A DNA stretch of 64,000 nucleotides from Lachnoclostridium phytofermentans (GTDB taxonomy: Bacteria > Bacillota > Clostridia > Lachnospirales > Lachnospiraceae): the NCBI RefSeq assembly GCF_000733755.1, contig NZ_JPOF01000002.1, forward strand, positions 248,001 to 312,000, read 5' to 3'. How positions within the stretch are numbered: the first letter of the stretch is position 1; the number at the start of each line of letters is the position of its first letter. A model generated the notes under the pieces. The model ran no database searches and had not been told where the DNA came from. It worked only from the letters and a program-made list of their open reading frames with translations. Positions 1 to 8,373 of the stretch are shown here, piece by piece. The translations under genes and the position numbers were made by a program.

Positions 1-320
1 GCCAACAAACCTTCTCCCATACAATGGTTTAACTTATGAGCACCCGTATGGTTTAAGTCTTCTCTCTTTAGATAAATCTGGCAATTCCCAATTTCTCTTG
101 ATAATCTCTCACAGTGATATACCGGTGTTGGTCTACCTTGAAATTCTTTACGAATTCTTCTTAATTCGTTAATAAATTGAGAGGAATGGCAGATATTTTG
201 ATAAGCCTCATTAATTTCCTCAAAGGCAGGAATCAACTCCTCTGGTAAATACGCTCCACCATAAGGTCCAAAACGCCCATCTTTATCTGGATAATTCTTT
301 AAATATGTTTTAAAATCCAT
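1..320 (-). CDS. trpB: Tryptophan synthase beta chain, 5' part (runs off window)
   Basis: The 106 N-terminal residues of a PLP enzyme are visible; the rest lies left of the window. The segment shows the TrpB hallmarks [15 protein letters not shown] near residue 16, GRPTPVY near residue 60, and [12 protein letters not shown], in which the last lysine is the expected PLP Schiff-base residue. TrpB condenses indole with serine to tryptophan. After the lysine the sequence reads [11 protein letters not shown] where classical TrpB has a KINN..GQ-like segment, so it may belong to a stand-alone TrpB-like subgroup; no trpA is visible. The start is the ATG at 320, preceded by a strong GGAGGGAA ribosome binding site. 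The upstream neighbour is unrelated. Confidence 0.9.
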   Translation of the reverse strand, partial: MDFKTYLKNYPDKDGRFGPYGGAYLPEELIPAFEEINEAYQNICHSSQFINELRRIRKEFQGRPTPVYHCERLSREIGNCQIYLKREDLNHTGAHKLNHCMGEGLL

Positions 321-423
321 GAACTTCCCTCCATTAGTGTAAAGCATCAACTCTTTACCACTTTACTTTACTGTATTATTACCACATTATACAGCCGTTA
401 GAGCGAACTTGCAACCTTAGATT

Positions 424-1086
424 CTAAAATTCGTCATTTTCTCCCATAGCAATCAGCGTTTCAATAAAGGTAAAATGCTGGTCATTTTCCCACAAGATAA
501 AATGAGCACCAGGATCAACGGCTAACCAATCCTCAATCGCCTTTGAAGGCTTTGAGCTATCTCTTTTAATATTAATCTCCGTTTTAGGCTCTTCAAAATA
601 AGAAAATAAGATATTCTCATGCAACCCAATGGATTGATACTTATCTCCGACAAGTAGTCCTTCCTCTGTGATTGCAACATGATGATACACATACGAAAAC
701 ATGGTCTCTGGCTTTAGATATGCAATTCTACCTCTTCTTAACTCTGGTCTTGTTGCCCTTCTCCAGTCCTCTACTCCTTCTGGAATACAATGCCAGTAGA
801 TATGATGCATTCTTACCCAGTCACGAGGTGTTTCTCCTCCGGGCCACTTTGCCAGACAGTCGTGTAATTTACCATACACTTCTTCTGGCGATAATTCTTC
901 ACCCATCGATTCATAGTAGGCAAATAACATATTCTCATGGCGATAGAGACAGGCAGTCATAACTTTTTGTTCTTTTATTAGTTTCTTAATTTGTTCTTTT
1001 GTTTCCTCTAGTCTTTCCTCTAAATTTAGTCCTCCCTCATAGGAAATATGTGCACGGTAATGATAGCGGTAAATCATATCTTTCAT
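424..1086 (-). CDS. Conserved hypothetical protein with an internal duplication
   Basis: A 220-residue soluble protein with no signal peptide or membrane segment. I do not recognise its function. The two halves look related: HENMLFAYYE at residues 50-59 recurs as HENILFSYFE at 156-165, each followed by a conserved tryptophan about 22 residues on (W81, W187), and RYHYRAHI near residue 7 resembles YVYHHVAI near 132. This pattern suggests two fused alpha-beta ferredoxin-like (dimeric barrel) units, and the LFAYYE motif recalls the L-rhamnose mutarotase family; that link is inference. Histidines and aromatic residues are abundant (RMHHIYWH at 92-99). The ATG at 1086 lacks a strong ribosome binding site, and an in-frame ATG at 1077 is possible. 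The gene lies alone between trpB and lysS. Confidence 0.7.
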   Translation of the reverse strand: MKDMIYRYHYRAHISYEGGLNLEERLEETKEQIKKLIKEQKVMTACLYRHENMLFAYYESMGEELSPEEVYGKLHDCLAKWPGGETPRDWVRMHHIYWHCIPEGVEDWRRATRPELRRGRIAYLKPETMFSYVYHHVAITEEGLLVGDKYQSIGLHENILFSYFEEPKTEINIKRDSSKPSKAIEDWLAVDPGAHFILWENDQHFTFIETLIAMGENDEF

Positions 1087-1457
1087 AAGCTTTTTATCTT
1101 CGATGGAAAGAAAATCCTTCCTTCACACCTATCCTTTCTGTAATTATTGATTATATAGTGTAATAAATCATTAAAAACTTTATTTTTCTTATCCCACTCC
1201 CTTGTTTAGATTCTTCTCATATGCCAAGGTCAAATAATTGATGAAACTCCATTTTGAGGCTATTATCGGATTTACGAAGCTAATCGAACCTTTGATTGAC
1301 GTTTGAGTAGCAACTTTTTTAAATATGCTACAGTTCACTCGTCAAATTTATTATGTCATCATTATATCGTTAACTCTAATGAAAAGAAAGTATCTTTATT
1401 TCCTTTCGTCTTTCCATTCCTCACCGCTTATCTTTTTTACTACATCACAACGAATAT
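1087..1457. other. Intergenic region, no gene seen
   Basis: AT-rich spacer between lysS (its 3' end) and the duplicated hypothetical gene. A minus-strand TATAAT lies at 1150-1155, about 64 bases before the hypothetical gene's ATG, and may be its -10 element, but no good -35 box accompanies it. No strong terminator is visible after lysS. The plus-strand reading frame at 1303-1533 has no ribosome binding site and low-complexity composition, and is not called. Confidence 0.4.
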
Positions 1458-2930
1458 CTACTCGTTATTTAATGGTCTCATGATTGGAAATAATACCGTA
1501 TCTCTTAAGTTTTCCTGCCCGGTTATCACTTGAAGGAAGCGGTCTATCCCCATACCCCAACCAGAAATCGGTGGCATACCATATTCCATCGCAGTGATAT
1601 AATCAAAATCCATTGTCATGGCTTCTTCATCACCATTTGCCTTAGCCTTTGCTTGTTCTAATAAACGCTTCTTTTGTTCTACCGGATCTACCAGTTCTGA
1701 ATACGCATTAATCACTTCTGCACCATTAATAATCAACTGAAAACGATCTGCAATTTCTTTATTATCGTCATTTGCACGGGCTAAAGGGGATAGTGAAGTA
1801 GGATGCTCCGTTAAAAAAGTAGGGGAGATAATCTTTGGACGACTGACCTTTTTGTATAGTAAGTCAATAAGATTCCCCTTACTAAGCTGCTCTACTGGAG
1901 TTTCTGATTGTAATTCAATTCCTACTTCCCGAATCTTATCTAACAAACTTTGTGTGTCTTTGTATGAATTGATGTCTATTCCACAGTCTTTTATTAGCAG
2001 CTCTCGAAACGTGACAACCTCCCATTCTCCCGAGAAATCGATACTTTCATCACCCACATTAATAATATCACTTCCAAATACCTTCTTTATTACAGTAGAT
2101 AGCATAGATTGTAAAAACTCCATATTGTCGATATAATTGTAATATGCGCAATAACCTTCAAGCATTGTGAAGTCTTGAAGATGCGTTGCATCCATACCCT
2201 CATTACGAAAACATCTCGCAAATTCGAAAACCTTAGTTATTCCTCCCACAACACAACGCTTTAGATAGGTCTCTGGTGCAATTCTTAAGTATACCTCCAA
2301 ATCAAGTGCATTATGGTGAGAAATGAACGGACGTGCAGTTGCTCCAGAAGGTTTCTCGATTAGGATTGGTGTCTCAACTTCAAGATATCCGGCATCTTCT
2401 AAGTATCTTCTGATTTCCTTAATCATTTGAAACTTGAGTAGGAATCGATTTCTGGTATCCTCATTCATGATCAGATCAAGATACCTCTGCCGATAGCAAC
2501 TATCTTTGTCAGTAATACCGTGGAATTTTTCTGGTAGTGGTTTAAACGCTTTTCCAAGGAACGTGAGGTTTTTCGCTCGGACTGTTTTTTCTCCCGTCTG
2601 CGTAGTGAAAATTTCACCAACCACACCAAGAAAATCGCCGATATCAAAGCCCTGTCGAAAGAACTCATATGCCTTATCACCAACATCATCTCTTCGTATC
2701 GCGATCTGTAATCTTCCATAAATGTCGCTTATGGTAACAAAACAAAGTTTCCCCATCTTTCGAATGGAGAGTATTCTTCCAGCAACAGATACCTCCTTCG
2801 TCCCATCTTCTAACTTAATAGCTTCCATTAATTCATGCGTAATAGAAAAACGCTCTGGATAAGGATTTTGTTGTTCCCTCACAAACTCTAACTTTTGTCT
2901 TCTAACTTCTTCTAATTCTTGTATCCCCAT
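1458..2930 (-). CDS. lysS: Lysyl-tRNA synthetase, class II
   Basis: Charges tRNA-Lys with lysine in the cytoplasm. The 490-residue length fits class II LysRS. An N-terminal OB-fold anticodon-binding domain (about residues 50-140) precedes the catalytic core, which contains RYLDLIMNE, GATARPFISHHNALD, motif 2 (FRNEGMDATHLQDFTMLE) and motif 3 (GWGMGIDRFLQVITG). Motif 2 reads HLQDFT where most bacterial enzymes have HNPEFT, marking a divergent lineage and raising the possibility that this is a second or specialised LysRS. The start at 2930 is fixed by AAAGGAG seven bases upstream; the frame stays open further upstream but only through leader repeats. Transcription is controlled by a T-box leader at 3181-3465. 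Confidence 0.93.
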   Translation of the reverse strand: MGIQELEEVRRQKLEFVREQQNPYPERFSITHELMEAIKLEDGTKEVSVAGRILSIRKMGKLCFVTISDIYGRLQIAIRRDDVGDKAYEFFRQGFDIGDFLGVVGEIFTTQTGEKTVRAKNLTFLGKAFKPLPEKFHGITDKDSCYRQRYLDLIMNEDTRNRFLLKFQMIKEIRRYLEDAGYLEVETPILIEKPSGATARPFISHHNALDLEVYLRIAPETYLKRCVVGGITKVFEFARCFRNEGMDATHLQDFTMLEGYCAYYNYIDNMEFLQSMLSTVIKKVFGSDIINVGDESIDFSGEWEVVTFRELLIKDCGIDINSYKDTQSLLDKIREVGIELQSETPVEQLSKGNLIDLLYKKVSRPKIISPTFLTEHPTSLSPLARANDDNKEIADRFQLIINGAEVINAYSELVDPVEQKKRLLEQAKAKANGDEEAMTMDFDYITAMEYGMPPISGWGMGIDRFLQVITGQENLRDTVLFPIMRPLNNE

Positions 2931-3017
2931 ATAAACTCCTTTCTTATAACAAAGATTATTCCTTCGAGTTGTACGGTTGTTCCTGGTGATTTTAATCCTT
3001 CTTTTAGAATAAGAAAT

Positions 3018-3180
3018 GTACACTTTGCAAACTCTTCTTGGCATATCAATAAAAACACGCTTAGCAAACTTTAACCTTGCCATATACAAAAAAAGCACGC
3101 TTCGTGGTCTTTACCTTGTCAGTGAACTTTACCTTGTCAGTGAACTTTACCTTGTCAGTGAACTTTACCTTATCATAAAC
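3018..3180. repeat. Tandem repeats in the lysS leader
   Basis: Two repeat families lie between the T-box terminator and lysS. At 3109-3180 an 18-bp unit (CTTTACCTTGTCAGTGAA on plus) occurs four times, three copies identical and the fourth decayed. Upstream of it, about 35-bp units at 3018-3049, 3050-3085 and 3086-3121 share an AAAA..CACGCTT..CTTTA.CCTTG core at decreasing similarity. A related single copy lies at 51174-51208. The block would be part of the lysS mRNA only after T-box read-through. Confidence 0.8.
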
Positions 3181-3465
3181 AAAAAAAATCCCGCCCTCAC
3201 AAAAGGACGAGATTAAACATCACGTGTTACCACCTTAATTCACTTATTCTTTACAAAATAAGCCTTTACAAGTACGGATTTTCATCGATACTCTGGTGCT
3301 GTAATGGGCACTCCCATCGTAGTCTCAGCATAATTATTTATGCAGTCGGTACGCAGTTCCAAGTCTTTTTTCGGTATTGTAGCTGTGTCTCATTCCACCA
3401 AACTGAGACTCTCTGAAACAGTCAAACAATACTTACTCCTCTTTTCATAACCTTTGTCTGTTATA
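3181..3465 (-). promoter_or_regulatory. T-box riboswitch controlling lysS (lysine specifier)
   Basis: The minus strand carries the T-box landmarks in order. Stem I begins AGGAGTAAGTA, followed by CAGAGAG and the GGTGGAATGAGAC segment. A specifier region reads ACCGAAAAAAGACTT, consistent with an AAA lysine codon opposite the AGTA motif. The T-box bulge is AAGGTGGTAACACG at about 3220-3238. The antiterminator overlaps an intrinsic terminator at 3181-3214, with stem arms around CGTCC/GGGCG and a run of eight T. Uncharged tRNA-Lys should stabilise the antiterminator and permit lysS transcription. The bulge has AAC where most leaders read ACC, a minor variant. Confidence 0.9.
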
Positions 3466-3474
3466 ATTTTCCTT

Positions 3475-3503
3475 ATCTTAGCAAAAAATTATTGCATTGT
3501 CAA
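3475..3503 (-). promoter_or_regulatory. Sigma-A-type promoter of the lysS T-box leader
   Basis: On the minus strand, -35 TTGACA (3498-3503) and -10 TAAGAT (3475-3480) are separated by exactly 17 bases. It lies just upstream of stem I of the T-box leader and inside the gap after the acetyltransferase gene. Confidence 0.8.
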
Positions 3504-3510
3504 TGTTATA

Positions 3511-4038
3511 TTATAATACAAACTCCAATTGACAATCGCATGGTTCTTTTTCTACATGCTCCTTATTATATTCTTCTGCCTCTCTACATCCCATAGCTTT
3601 ATAAAATGCCTGTGACTCTACAGAAGAATGGGCTGAGATATATAATTTTTTCGCACCATGTTTTTTTGCCCAGTCCGCACAAAGATGAAATAAAAGTCTT
3701 CCTATCCCCTTCCCTCTTTGATCTGCGGATGCATGAATACAGGACAAATCCATGTATTCTTTCTTACATCCTAGATAATCATGTTCAACCGAAGCAAACC
3801 CTTTTAGGCAATCATCAATAAATACTCCAAATACAACGCCACCCGTCGAAACAGTATTTCTAAGGCAAGATACAAGCGTTTTATACTCTTCTTCTCCCCA
3901 TTGTTCCAAAAATGCAATCTCTTTTATAACCCATTCGCCTTCTATTTTTCTCCAGCACTTTGTTACTTGTTGATAACGTTCAAAATTTTCAAATAACTTT
4001 AGCTCAATTTCCTCTTCTCTAAGTTCTTTCCACACCAT
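3511..4038 (-). CDS. GNAT family N-acetyltransferase
   Basis: A 175-residue cytoplasmic protein of the GCN5-related acetyltransferase fold. The acetyl-CoA binding signature is clear: a strand with LSCIHASADQRGKGIGRLLF, containing the Q/RxxGxG/A pyrophosphate-binding loop, followed by LYISAHSSVESQAFYKAMGC, the usual C-terminal strand and helix. The substrate is unknown. The start at 4038 is chosen because GGAGGT sits seven bases upstream; an earlier in-frame ATG at 4062 lies upstream of that site. The gene ends 8 bases before the lysS promoter and is not part of a clear operon. Confidence 0.85.
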   Translation of the reverse strand: MVWKELREEEIELKLFENFERYQQVTKCWRKIEGEWVIKEIAFLEQWGEEEYKTLVSCLRNTVSTGGVVFGVFIDDCLKGFASVEHDYLGCKKEYMDLSCIHASADQRGKGIGRLLFHLCADWAKKHGAKKLYISAHSSVESQAFYKAMGCREAEEYNKEHVEKEPCDCQLEFVL

Positions 4039-4159
4039 ATAGCAACCTCCAACCTTGTGCACATACTTAAGTCTTCTATAGTTAAGGTATCTAATTTAAA
4101 ATCATTTCTTTCATCAAACTCTTATTTCTCAAAACTTTTATCCCTCTCATAATTCCTTC

Positions 4160-4570
4160 TTACTTATACAATTTATATTCATATCTATAATATTTCCCAT
4201 CAATTTCTACTGCAATTAAATCCTCATTATTTAAGACTTTATAAATGTTTGTACCCTTTTCTAAATAACTTGCATCGAAATTCCGAAATTTATAACTAGA
4301 ATTACTCACTTTTTCAGATACAACAAATTTTACTTTACCAAGCTTCTCTCCAACCTCCGATGAATCAATTTCTTCTCTCGGAAATGTATTATTATAATAC
4401 TTCTTATCGTTTATCTTAATACAATCAACCCAATCAATTCTACTTGGTATCAACGAAAAACGATCAAATCTTAATGGCTTCCATAAGATAACAATGCTAA
4501 TAACTAAAATTAAGAATACTAACATAATAATGTCTTTACATTTTAAAGAACCTTTTTTCTTTTTTAACAT
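4160..4570 (-). CDS. Small single-pass membrane or exported protein, unknown function
   Basis: A 136-residue protein with a lysine-rich N-terminus (MLKKKKGS), one hydrophobic helix at about residues 15-32, and a polar domain of about 100 residues presumably outside the membrane. The outer part has a beta-rich look with repeated K/Y patterns (KINDKKYYNN, IDGKYYRYEYKLYK). No cleavage site or lipobox is evident. AGGAGG lies about nine bases before the ATG. I do not recognise the family. It stands alone, next to the acetyltransferase in the same orientation but separated by about 120 bases. Confidence 0.65.
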   Translation of the reverse strand: MLKKKKGSLKCKDIIMLVFLILVISIVILWKPLRFDRFSLIPSRIDWVDCIKINDKKYYNNTFPREEIDSSEVGEKLGKVKFVVSEKVSNSSYKFRNFDASYLEKGTNIYKVLNNEDLIAVEIDGKYYRYEYKLYK

Positions 4571-4809
4571 CTAGCGATACCTCCTATCTTAAAGCCCCAT
4601 CTTCTTGGTAAGATTCAAAATTTACACGATACAATTCAATCAATAACCAAGACTAAAAACAGTACTAACTCCCATATATTTCTTATTTAGTATACCATAA
4701 GTTTACAGGAATACAAAGAATTATATGACCTCCACTCGTACTCGGGAAGAGATTTGATACTCCTTGTATTATTTTCTTTGAATAAAACATATACCTATCC
4801 CAAATTTCA

Positions 4810-4838
4810 TTGAAAAATAAATATAAATCATTTATAAT
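4810..4838 (+). promoter_or_regulatory. Sigma-A-type promoter of tyrS
   Basis: TTGAAA (4810-4815), a 17-base spacer, and TATAAT (4833-4838). Transcription from here gives a leader of about 155 bases before tyrS. The leader holds small inverted repeats: GTGACA/TGTCAC at 4850-4864, TTAGG/CCTAA near 4884-4901, and CAAGAAAA/TTTTCTTG near 4914-4945. No T-box sequence is present. Confidence 0.7.
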
Positions 4839-4858
4839 GTTAGGTAGTTTGTGACAAA

Positions 4859-4990
4859 ATGTCACTAGATTGCACAGAAAAGTTTAGGATGGACAACCTA
4901 ATTTTATTCATGACAAGAAAATGTTCTCAAAATACACTTTTCTTGATACAAACTTTAAATCGTGTGAATCAATACAAATCACTGAAATAG
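4859..4990 (+). CDS. Candidate 43-codon upstream reading frame in the tyrS leader
   Basis: An ATG at 4859 opens a 43-codon frame (begins [12 protein letters not shown], ends VNQYKSLK). Its stop TAG at 4988-4990 overlaps the tyrS ribosome binding site AGGAGG. There is no good ribosome binding site before it (only AGG 13 bases upstream) and the expected transcription start is close by, so translation is doubtful. If translated, it would be coupled to tyrS. It may equally be chance. Confidence 0.25.
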   Translation: MSLDCTEKFRMDNLILFMTRKCSQNTLFLIQTLNRVNQYKSLK

Positions 4991-5001
4991 GAGGAAAGAT
5001 T

Positions 5002-6234
5002 ATGTCAGAAAATGTATATGACGTACTCTTAGAGCGCGGATTTATTGAGCAAGCGACTCACGAAGCAGAAATAAAAGAGTTACTTGGAAAGGAAAAAGTA
5101 ACTTTTTATATTGGTTTTGATGCTACAGCAGACAGTTTAACAGCAGGTCATTTCTTAACAGTTATGGCAATGATGCATATGCAACGTGCTGGTCACAGAC
5201 CAATCGCATTACTTGGTGGCGGTACCACTATGATTGGTGACCCTACCGGAAAATCAGATATGCGTAGTATGATGACACGTGAAACCATCGATCACAATGC
5301 GCAGTGCTTTCAAGAGCAGTTATCTAAGTTCATTGATTTTAATAACGACAACGCGATTATTGCAAATAACGCTGATTGGTTACTAAATCTAAACTACGTA
5401 GAGTTCTTACGTGAAATCGGAGTTCATTTCTCCGTAAACAAAATGCTTACTGCGGAATGTTATAAGCAAAGAATGGAAAAAGGATTAACCTTCTTCGAAT
5501 TCAACTACATGTTAATGCAATCCTATGACTTCTGGGTGCTTTATAAAAAATACGGCTGTAATTTACAGTTAGGTGGCAATGATCAGTGGTCTAATATTCT
5601 TGGTGGTGTAGACTTAATCCGTCGTAAAGAACAAGCACCAGCTTTTGGTTTAACCTTTAAGCTCTTAACTACCAGTGAAGGACTTAAAATGGGAAAAACA
5701 ATGAAAGGTGCCGTATGGCTAAATCCTGAGAAGACTTCACCTTATGAGTTCTATCAATACTGGAGAAACATTGAAGATGTAAAAGTAGAGGAATGTCTTG
5801 GTTTACTAACCTTCCTACCTATGGATGAGGTGCGCCGCCTAGGTGCATTAGAAGGTGCTGAAATTAATCATGCCAAAGAGGTACTTGCTTATGAAATCAC
5901 TAAGATTGTTCATGGTGAGGAAGAAGCAAAGAAAGCACAGGAAGCTGCTAAGAGTCTGTTTGCAGGCGGTGTTACCAGCGAGCATATGCCAACTACTACC
6001 TATCCAGCCACTGCATTTGAAGAAGGCATTGACTTAATTACTATGATGATAGATGCGAAACTCGCTACTTCCCGTTCTGATGCCAGAAGAAATATTGAAC
6101 AAGGCGGAGTTTCTGTAAATGATGTTAAAGTAACTGATTTTGCACGTAAGTTCACATCGAATGATTTTAACTCCGATGGAGCATTACTTGTAAAGAAAGG
6201 TAAAAAAGCTTATCACTTATTCCGTGCGGAATAA
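5002..6234 (+). CDS. tyrS: Tyrosyl-tRNA synthetase
   Basis: Charges tRNA-Tyr with tyrosine. The 410-residue class I synthetase has an HIGH-equivalent AGHF within [15 protein letters not shown] (about residues 40-54), the [14 protein letters not shown] segment, the tyrosine-binding QLGGNDQW motif, and a KMSKS equivalent KMGKT near residue 232. A C-terminal S4 RNA-binding domain follows ([19 protein letters not shown]). The start at 5002 is set by TAGGAGGAAAGATT directly upstream; an in-frame ATG at 4921 would add 27 unlikely residues. tyrS often carries a T-box in Firmicutes, but none is seen here although lysS nearby has one. It is followed after 24 bases by a zinc-ribbon gene. Confidence 0.95.
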   Translation: MSENVYDVLLERGFIEQATHEAEIKELLGKEKVTFYIGFDATADSLTAGHFLTVMAMMHMQRAGHRPIALLGGGTTMIGDPTGKSDMRSMMTRETIDHNAQCFQEQLSKFIDFNNDNAIIANNADWLLNLNYVEFLREIGVHFSVNKMLTAECYKQRMEKGLTFFEFNYMLMQSYDFWVLYKKYGCNLQLGGNDQWSNILGGVDLIRRKEQAPAFGLTFKLLTTSEGLKMGKTMKGAVWLNPEKTSPYEFYQYWRNIEDVKVEECLGLLTFLPMDEVRRLGALEGAEINHAKEVLAYEITKIVHGEEEAKKAQEAAKSLFAGGVTSEHMPTTTYPATAFEEGIDLITMMIDAKLATSRSDARRNIEQGGVSVNDVKVTDFARKFTSNDFNSDGALLVKKGKKAYHLFRAE

Positions 6235-6258
6235 AAACTAAAATTGGAGGGGTCTTAA

Positions 6259-7191
6259 ATGCCTTGGTGTCCGGAATGTAAAACAGAATACCGCGAAGGA
6301 ATTACAGTATGTAGTGATTGCGGTAAAGAACTTGTTGAAAACTTAGAAGAAGTATCCGACTACGTAGTCCTTTGTCCCATCGATAAGGAAGAGGTTGCTA
6401 AAAAACTAGTACAGTATTTATCTTACTCTAATTTTGAAAGCTATTATGAATATTCCAATGAGGAGGATTGCTATCCGGTTTATGTTCATGAAAATGAGTT
6501 AAAGAAGGCAAAGAAGGCTTTTAATGCTTTCTATACGGTAGAATTAGAATCATTGGAAAAGGATGCAAATAAGAAAACTTTGGACACTGAAGTACCTCTT
6601 ACTAATCTTTCACAAGAGGTAGAGGAGGACACAGATAATCTTTTAAGCTTCGAGGAAGATTCACCTACGTCTTCCCTTCTACAATCACAACAAGAGGAAG
6701 AAGAAAAAGAAAAGATTACCTCTATGATGTATGACGGGGGAGCTTATGAGAAAAAATCAGAGAAGAGTAAGGAGCTTCGTTCCACTGCGATTACATTCTT
6801 TGCCTTTGGTATTGGTGGCATCATTCTTGTTATTCTAAATGTAACTGGTATCATAAGTATCATCAATGGAACACTTGCTTATATTGTTATGACTTGTTTA
6901 TTCCTGGGCTTTATAGCCATCGGAGCCAACTCCGTAACAAGAGCAAAAAAGACCGCGAAAGAAGCAATTGAGGAAGAGGAAAAGACAACTAAAATCAATC
7001 GCTACCTAGAAGATAATATAACAGAGCACGTAATTCTCTCTATGAAGGATAAGAATCTTAGTGAGGAAGCAAACTTTATTAAGACAATGGAAGGCATTAA
7101 ATCCATGGTTATAAGTGAGTTTGGTACCATAGATGCTGCATTTCTTGATTACCTTGTAGAAGAATTTTATAATAATCATTTTGATGAATAA
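6259..7191 (+). CDS. Zinc-ribbon membrane protein with DUF2007-like domain
   Basis: A 310-residue protein probably co-transcribed with tyrS. The N-terminus is a zinc ribbon with C4, C7, C18 and C21 (MPWCPEC...CSDCGKE). Residues about 35-95 resemble the DUF2007 signal-transducing-type fold: residues that start DKEEVAKKLVQYLSY and include YPVYVHENELKKA. An acidic linker (about 105-165) leads to two membrane helices at about 178-198 and 203-222, and then a charged cytoplasmic tail. It may act as a small membrane-associated regulator; the function is not established. The ribosome binding site TTGGAGGGG is strong. A large bidirectional terminator follows at 7210-7254. Confidence 0.7.
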   Translation: MPWCPECKTEYREGITVCSDCGKELVENLEEVSDYVVLCPIDKEEVAKKLVQYLSYSNFESYYEYSNEEDCYPVYVHENELKKAKKAFNAFYTVELESLEKDANKKTLDTEVPLTNLSQEVEEDTDNLLSFEEDSPTSSLLQSQQEEEEKEKITSMMYDGGAYEKKSEKSKELRSTAITFFAFGIGGIILVILNVTGIISIINGTLAYIVMTCLFLGFIAIGANSVTRAKKTAKEAIEEEEKTTKINRYLEDNITEHVILSMKDKNLSEEANFIKTMEGIKSMVISEFGTIDAAFLDYLVEEFYNNHFDE

Positions 7192-7209
7192 CGATTCTTC
7201 CTTTAAAAA

Positions 7210-7260
7210 AGGAGCAATGTTCCATAGCATTCTAAGCTATGGTGCATTGCTTCTTTCTTG
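7210..7260. terminator. Bidirectional intrinsic terminator
   Basis: Arms at 7210-7228 and 7236-7254 form a stem of about 18 base pairs around a seven-base loop. On the plus strand it is followed by TTCTTTCTTG, ending the tyrS unit. On the minus strand it is followed by CCTTTTTTAAAG, ending the DctP-type gene. Confidence 0.85.
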
Positions 7261-7303
7261 TCATAACAGTATTTAAGTCATTCTCCCTAAACCTAGAGAA
7301 TTA

Positions 7304-8353
7304 TCATTCTTTACTTGTGAGTATCTTATCTATCAAGTCCGTATATGGTCCACATATTTCCTTATAAATTGGCATCACAGCTTCCCTAAATCGTTTGATC
7401 TCATCCTCACTTAATTCTGTTATGGTACAACCTGAACTTTCTACAATTCTCTTCGATGTTTTTTCTTGATTTTTCCATAACATCCGTTCATACTCAGCTG
7501 ATTCTTTGGCACAGGACTTAATAATATCTTGGTCTTGTTCGGATAATTTATTCCACGTTGATAAGGATGCAACCTGAAGTTCAGGAATTCTATTGTGCCC
7601 ATCTAACGTTATATAATTTGCCACTTTATAATGTTTCATAGATTCATAGGAAGGTAAATTATTCTCAGCACCATCAATTTTTCCAGTTTCCAAAGCAGAA
7701 TAAACTTCCGAATACGCCATTGGGACTGGTACTGCTCCCAAGCCTTTTAATAAAGCATCCATAAGTTGCGACTCGGCAATTCGGATGCGTAAACCTGCCA
7801 TATCCTCCAAACGGGTGATCTTTTTATCGGTAGTATAAATATGTCTGGCACCAGCATCGTACCAGGATAATGCTTCCATCTTATAATCTTCCAGACTATC
7901 CATAAATTCCTGACCAATGTCACCATCAAGTATTCTCCACATGTCATCCGAGCTGTCATATAGATAAGGAAGTTGTAATACATTGAACATTGGAACTGTT
8001 TCACTTAGAGTCATGATAGAAACTCTTGCAAAATCAATTCCACCATATTGAATTTGCTTGATAACAGAAACTTCATCCCCCAATTCTCCTCCAGGATGAA
8101 CTTTGATCTTAATTCTTCCATTGGTTTTTGCATATACCAATTCAGCGAATTTATATGCCCCTTGCGTCGTTGGATAGTTTTCTACCTGATTTTCTGCATA
8201 TGTAAACACATATTCTGGAGTGATAGTTGACGCACCTTCTTTTTTCTGGCATAGAAACCATGTAACTCCTAAGACAATTACAATTCCCCCTAAGGCTACA
8301 AGGACTTTCTTCCTTTTCATTAAGCAACACACCCATACCTTTCTTAGGAACAA
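7304..8353 (-). CDS. TRAP transporter solute-binding protein, DctP family (orphan)
   Basis: A 349-residue exported binding protein of the DctP/TRAP family. An N-terminal hydrophobic anchor (VLVALGGIVIVLGVTWFL, about residues 17-34) is followed by the family pattern, including GGELGDEVSVIKQIQYGGID, YDAGARHIYT, the conserved arginine region GLRIRIAE, and ALETGKIDGAENN. DctP proteins normally feed DctQM permeases, but none is present here. It lies downstream of a sugar ABC operon and a YesMN-type system, so a co-sensor role is possible by analogy with B. subtilis DctB. The start is taken as TTG at 8353 because GGAGG lies seven bases upstream; an ATG at 8320 has a poor site but is a reasonable alternative. 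Confidence 0.85.
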   Translation of the reverse strand: MFLRKVWVCCLMKRKKVLVALGGIVIVLGVTWFLCQKKEGASTITPEYVFTYAENQVENYPTTQGAYKFAELVYAKTNGRIKIKVHPGGELGDEVSVIKQIQYGGIDFARVSIMTLSETVPMFNVLQLPYLYDSSDDMWRILDGDIGQEFMDSLEDYKMEALSWYDAGARHIYTTDKKITRLEDMAGLRIRIAESQLMDALLKGLGAVPVPMAYSEVYSALETGKIDGAENNLPSYESMKHYKVANYITLDGHNRIPELQVASLSTWNKLSEQDQDIIKSCAKESAEYERMLWKNQEKTSKRIVESSGCTITELSEDEIKRFREAVMPIYKEICGPYTDLIDKILTSKE

Positions 8354-8373
8354 AAAGCAACCTCCGTTTAATC

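Noticed and set aside
1303-1533. Plus-strand reading frame of 76 codons
   Set aside because: No ribosome binding site, low-complexity Phe/Tyr/Ser composition, and overlap with the lysS end.
2931-3098. N-terminal extension of LysRS
   Set aside because: It would encode basic low-complexity residues from the repeat region, while a strong ribosome binding site marks the start at 2930.
3016-3216. Plus-strand frame with repeated LYLVSE units
   Set aside because: It is a translation of the tandem repeats opposite the lysS leader; no ribosome binding site or promoter.
4683-4865. Minus-strand frame of 60 codons upstream of tyrS
   Set aside because: No ribosome binding site, overlaps the tyrS promoter on the other strand, no recognisable features.
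4839-5001. T-box leader for tyrS
   Set aside because: The GGTGG..CCRCG-type T-box sequence and a terminator/antiterminator pair are absent.
7304-8353. TRAP transporter operon
   Set aside because: No DctQ or DctM membrane component lies on either side; only the binding protein is present.
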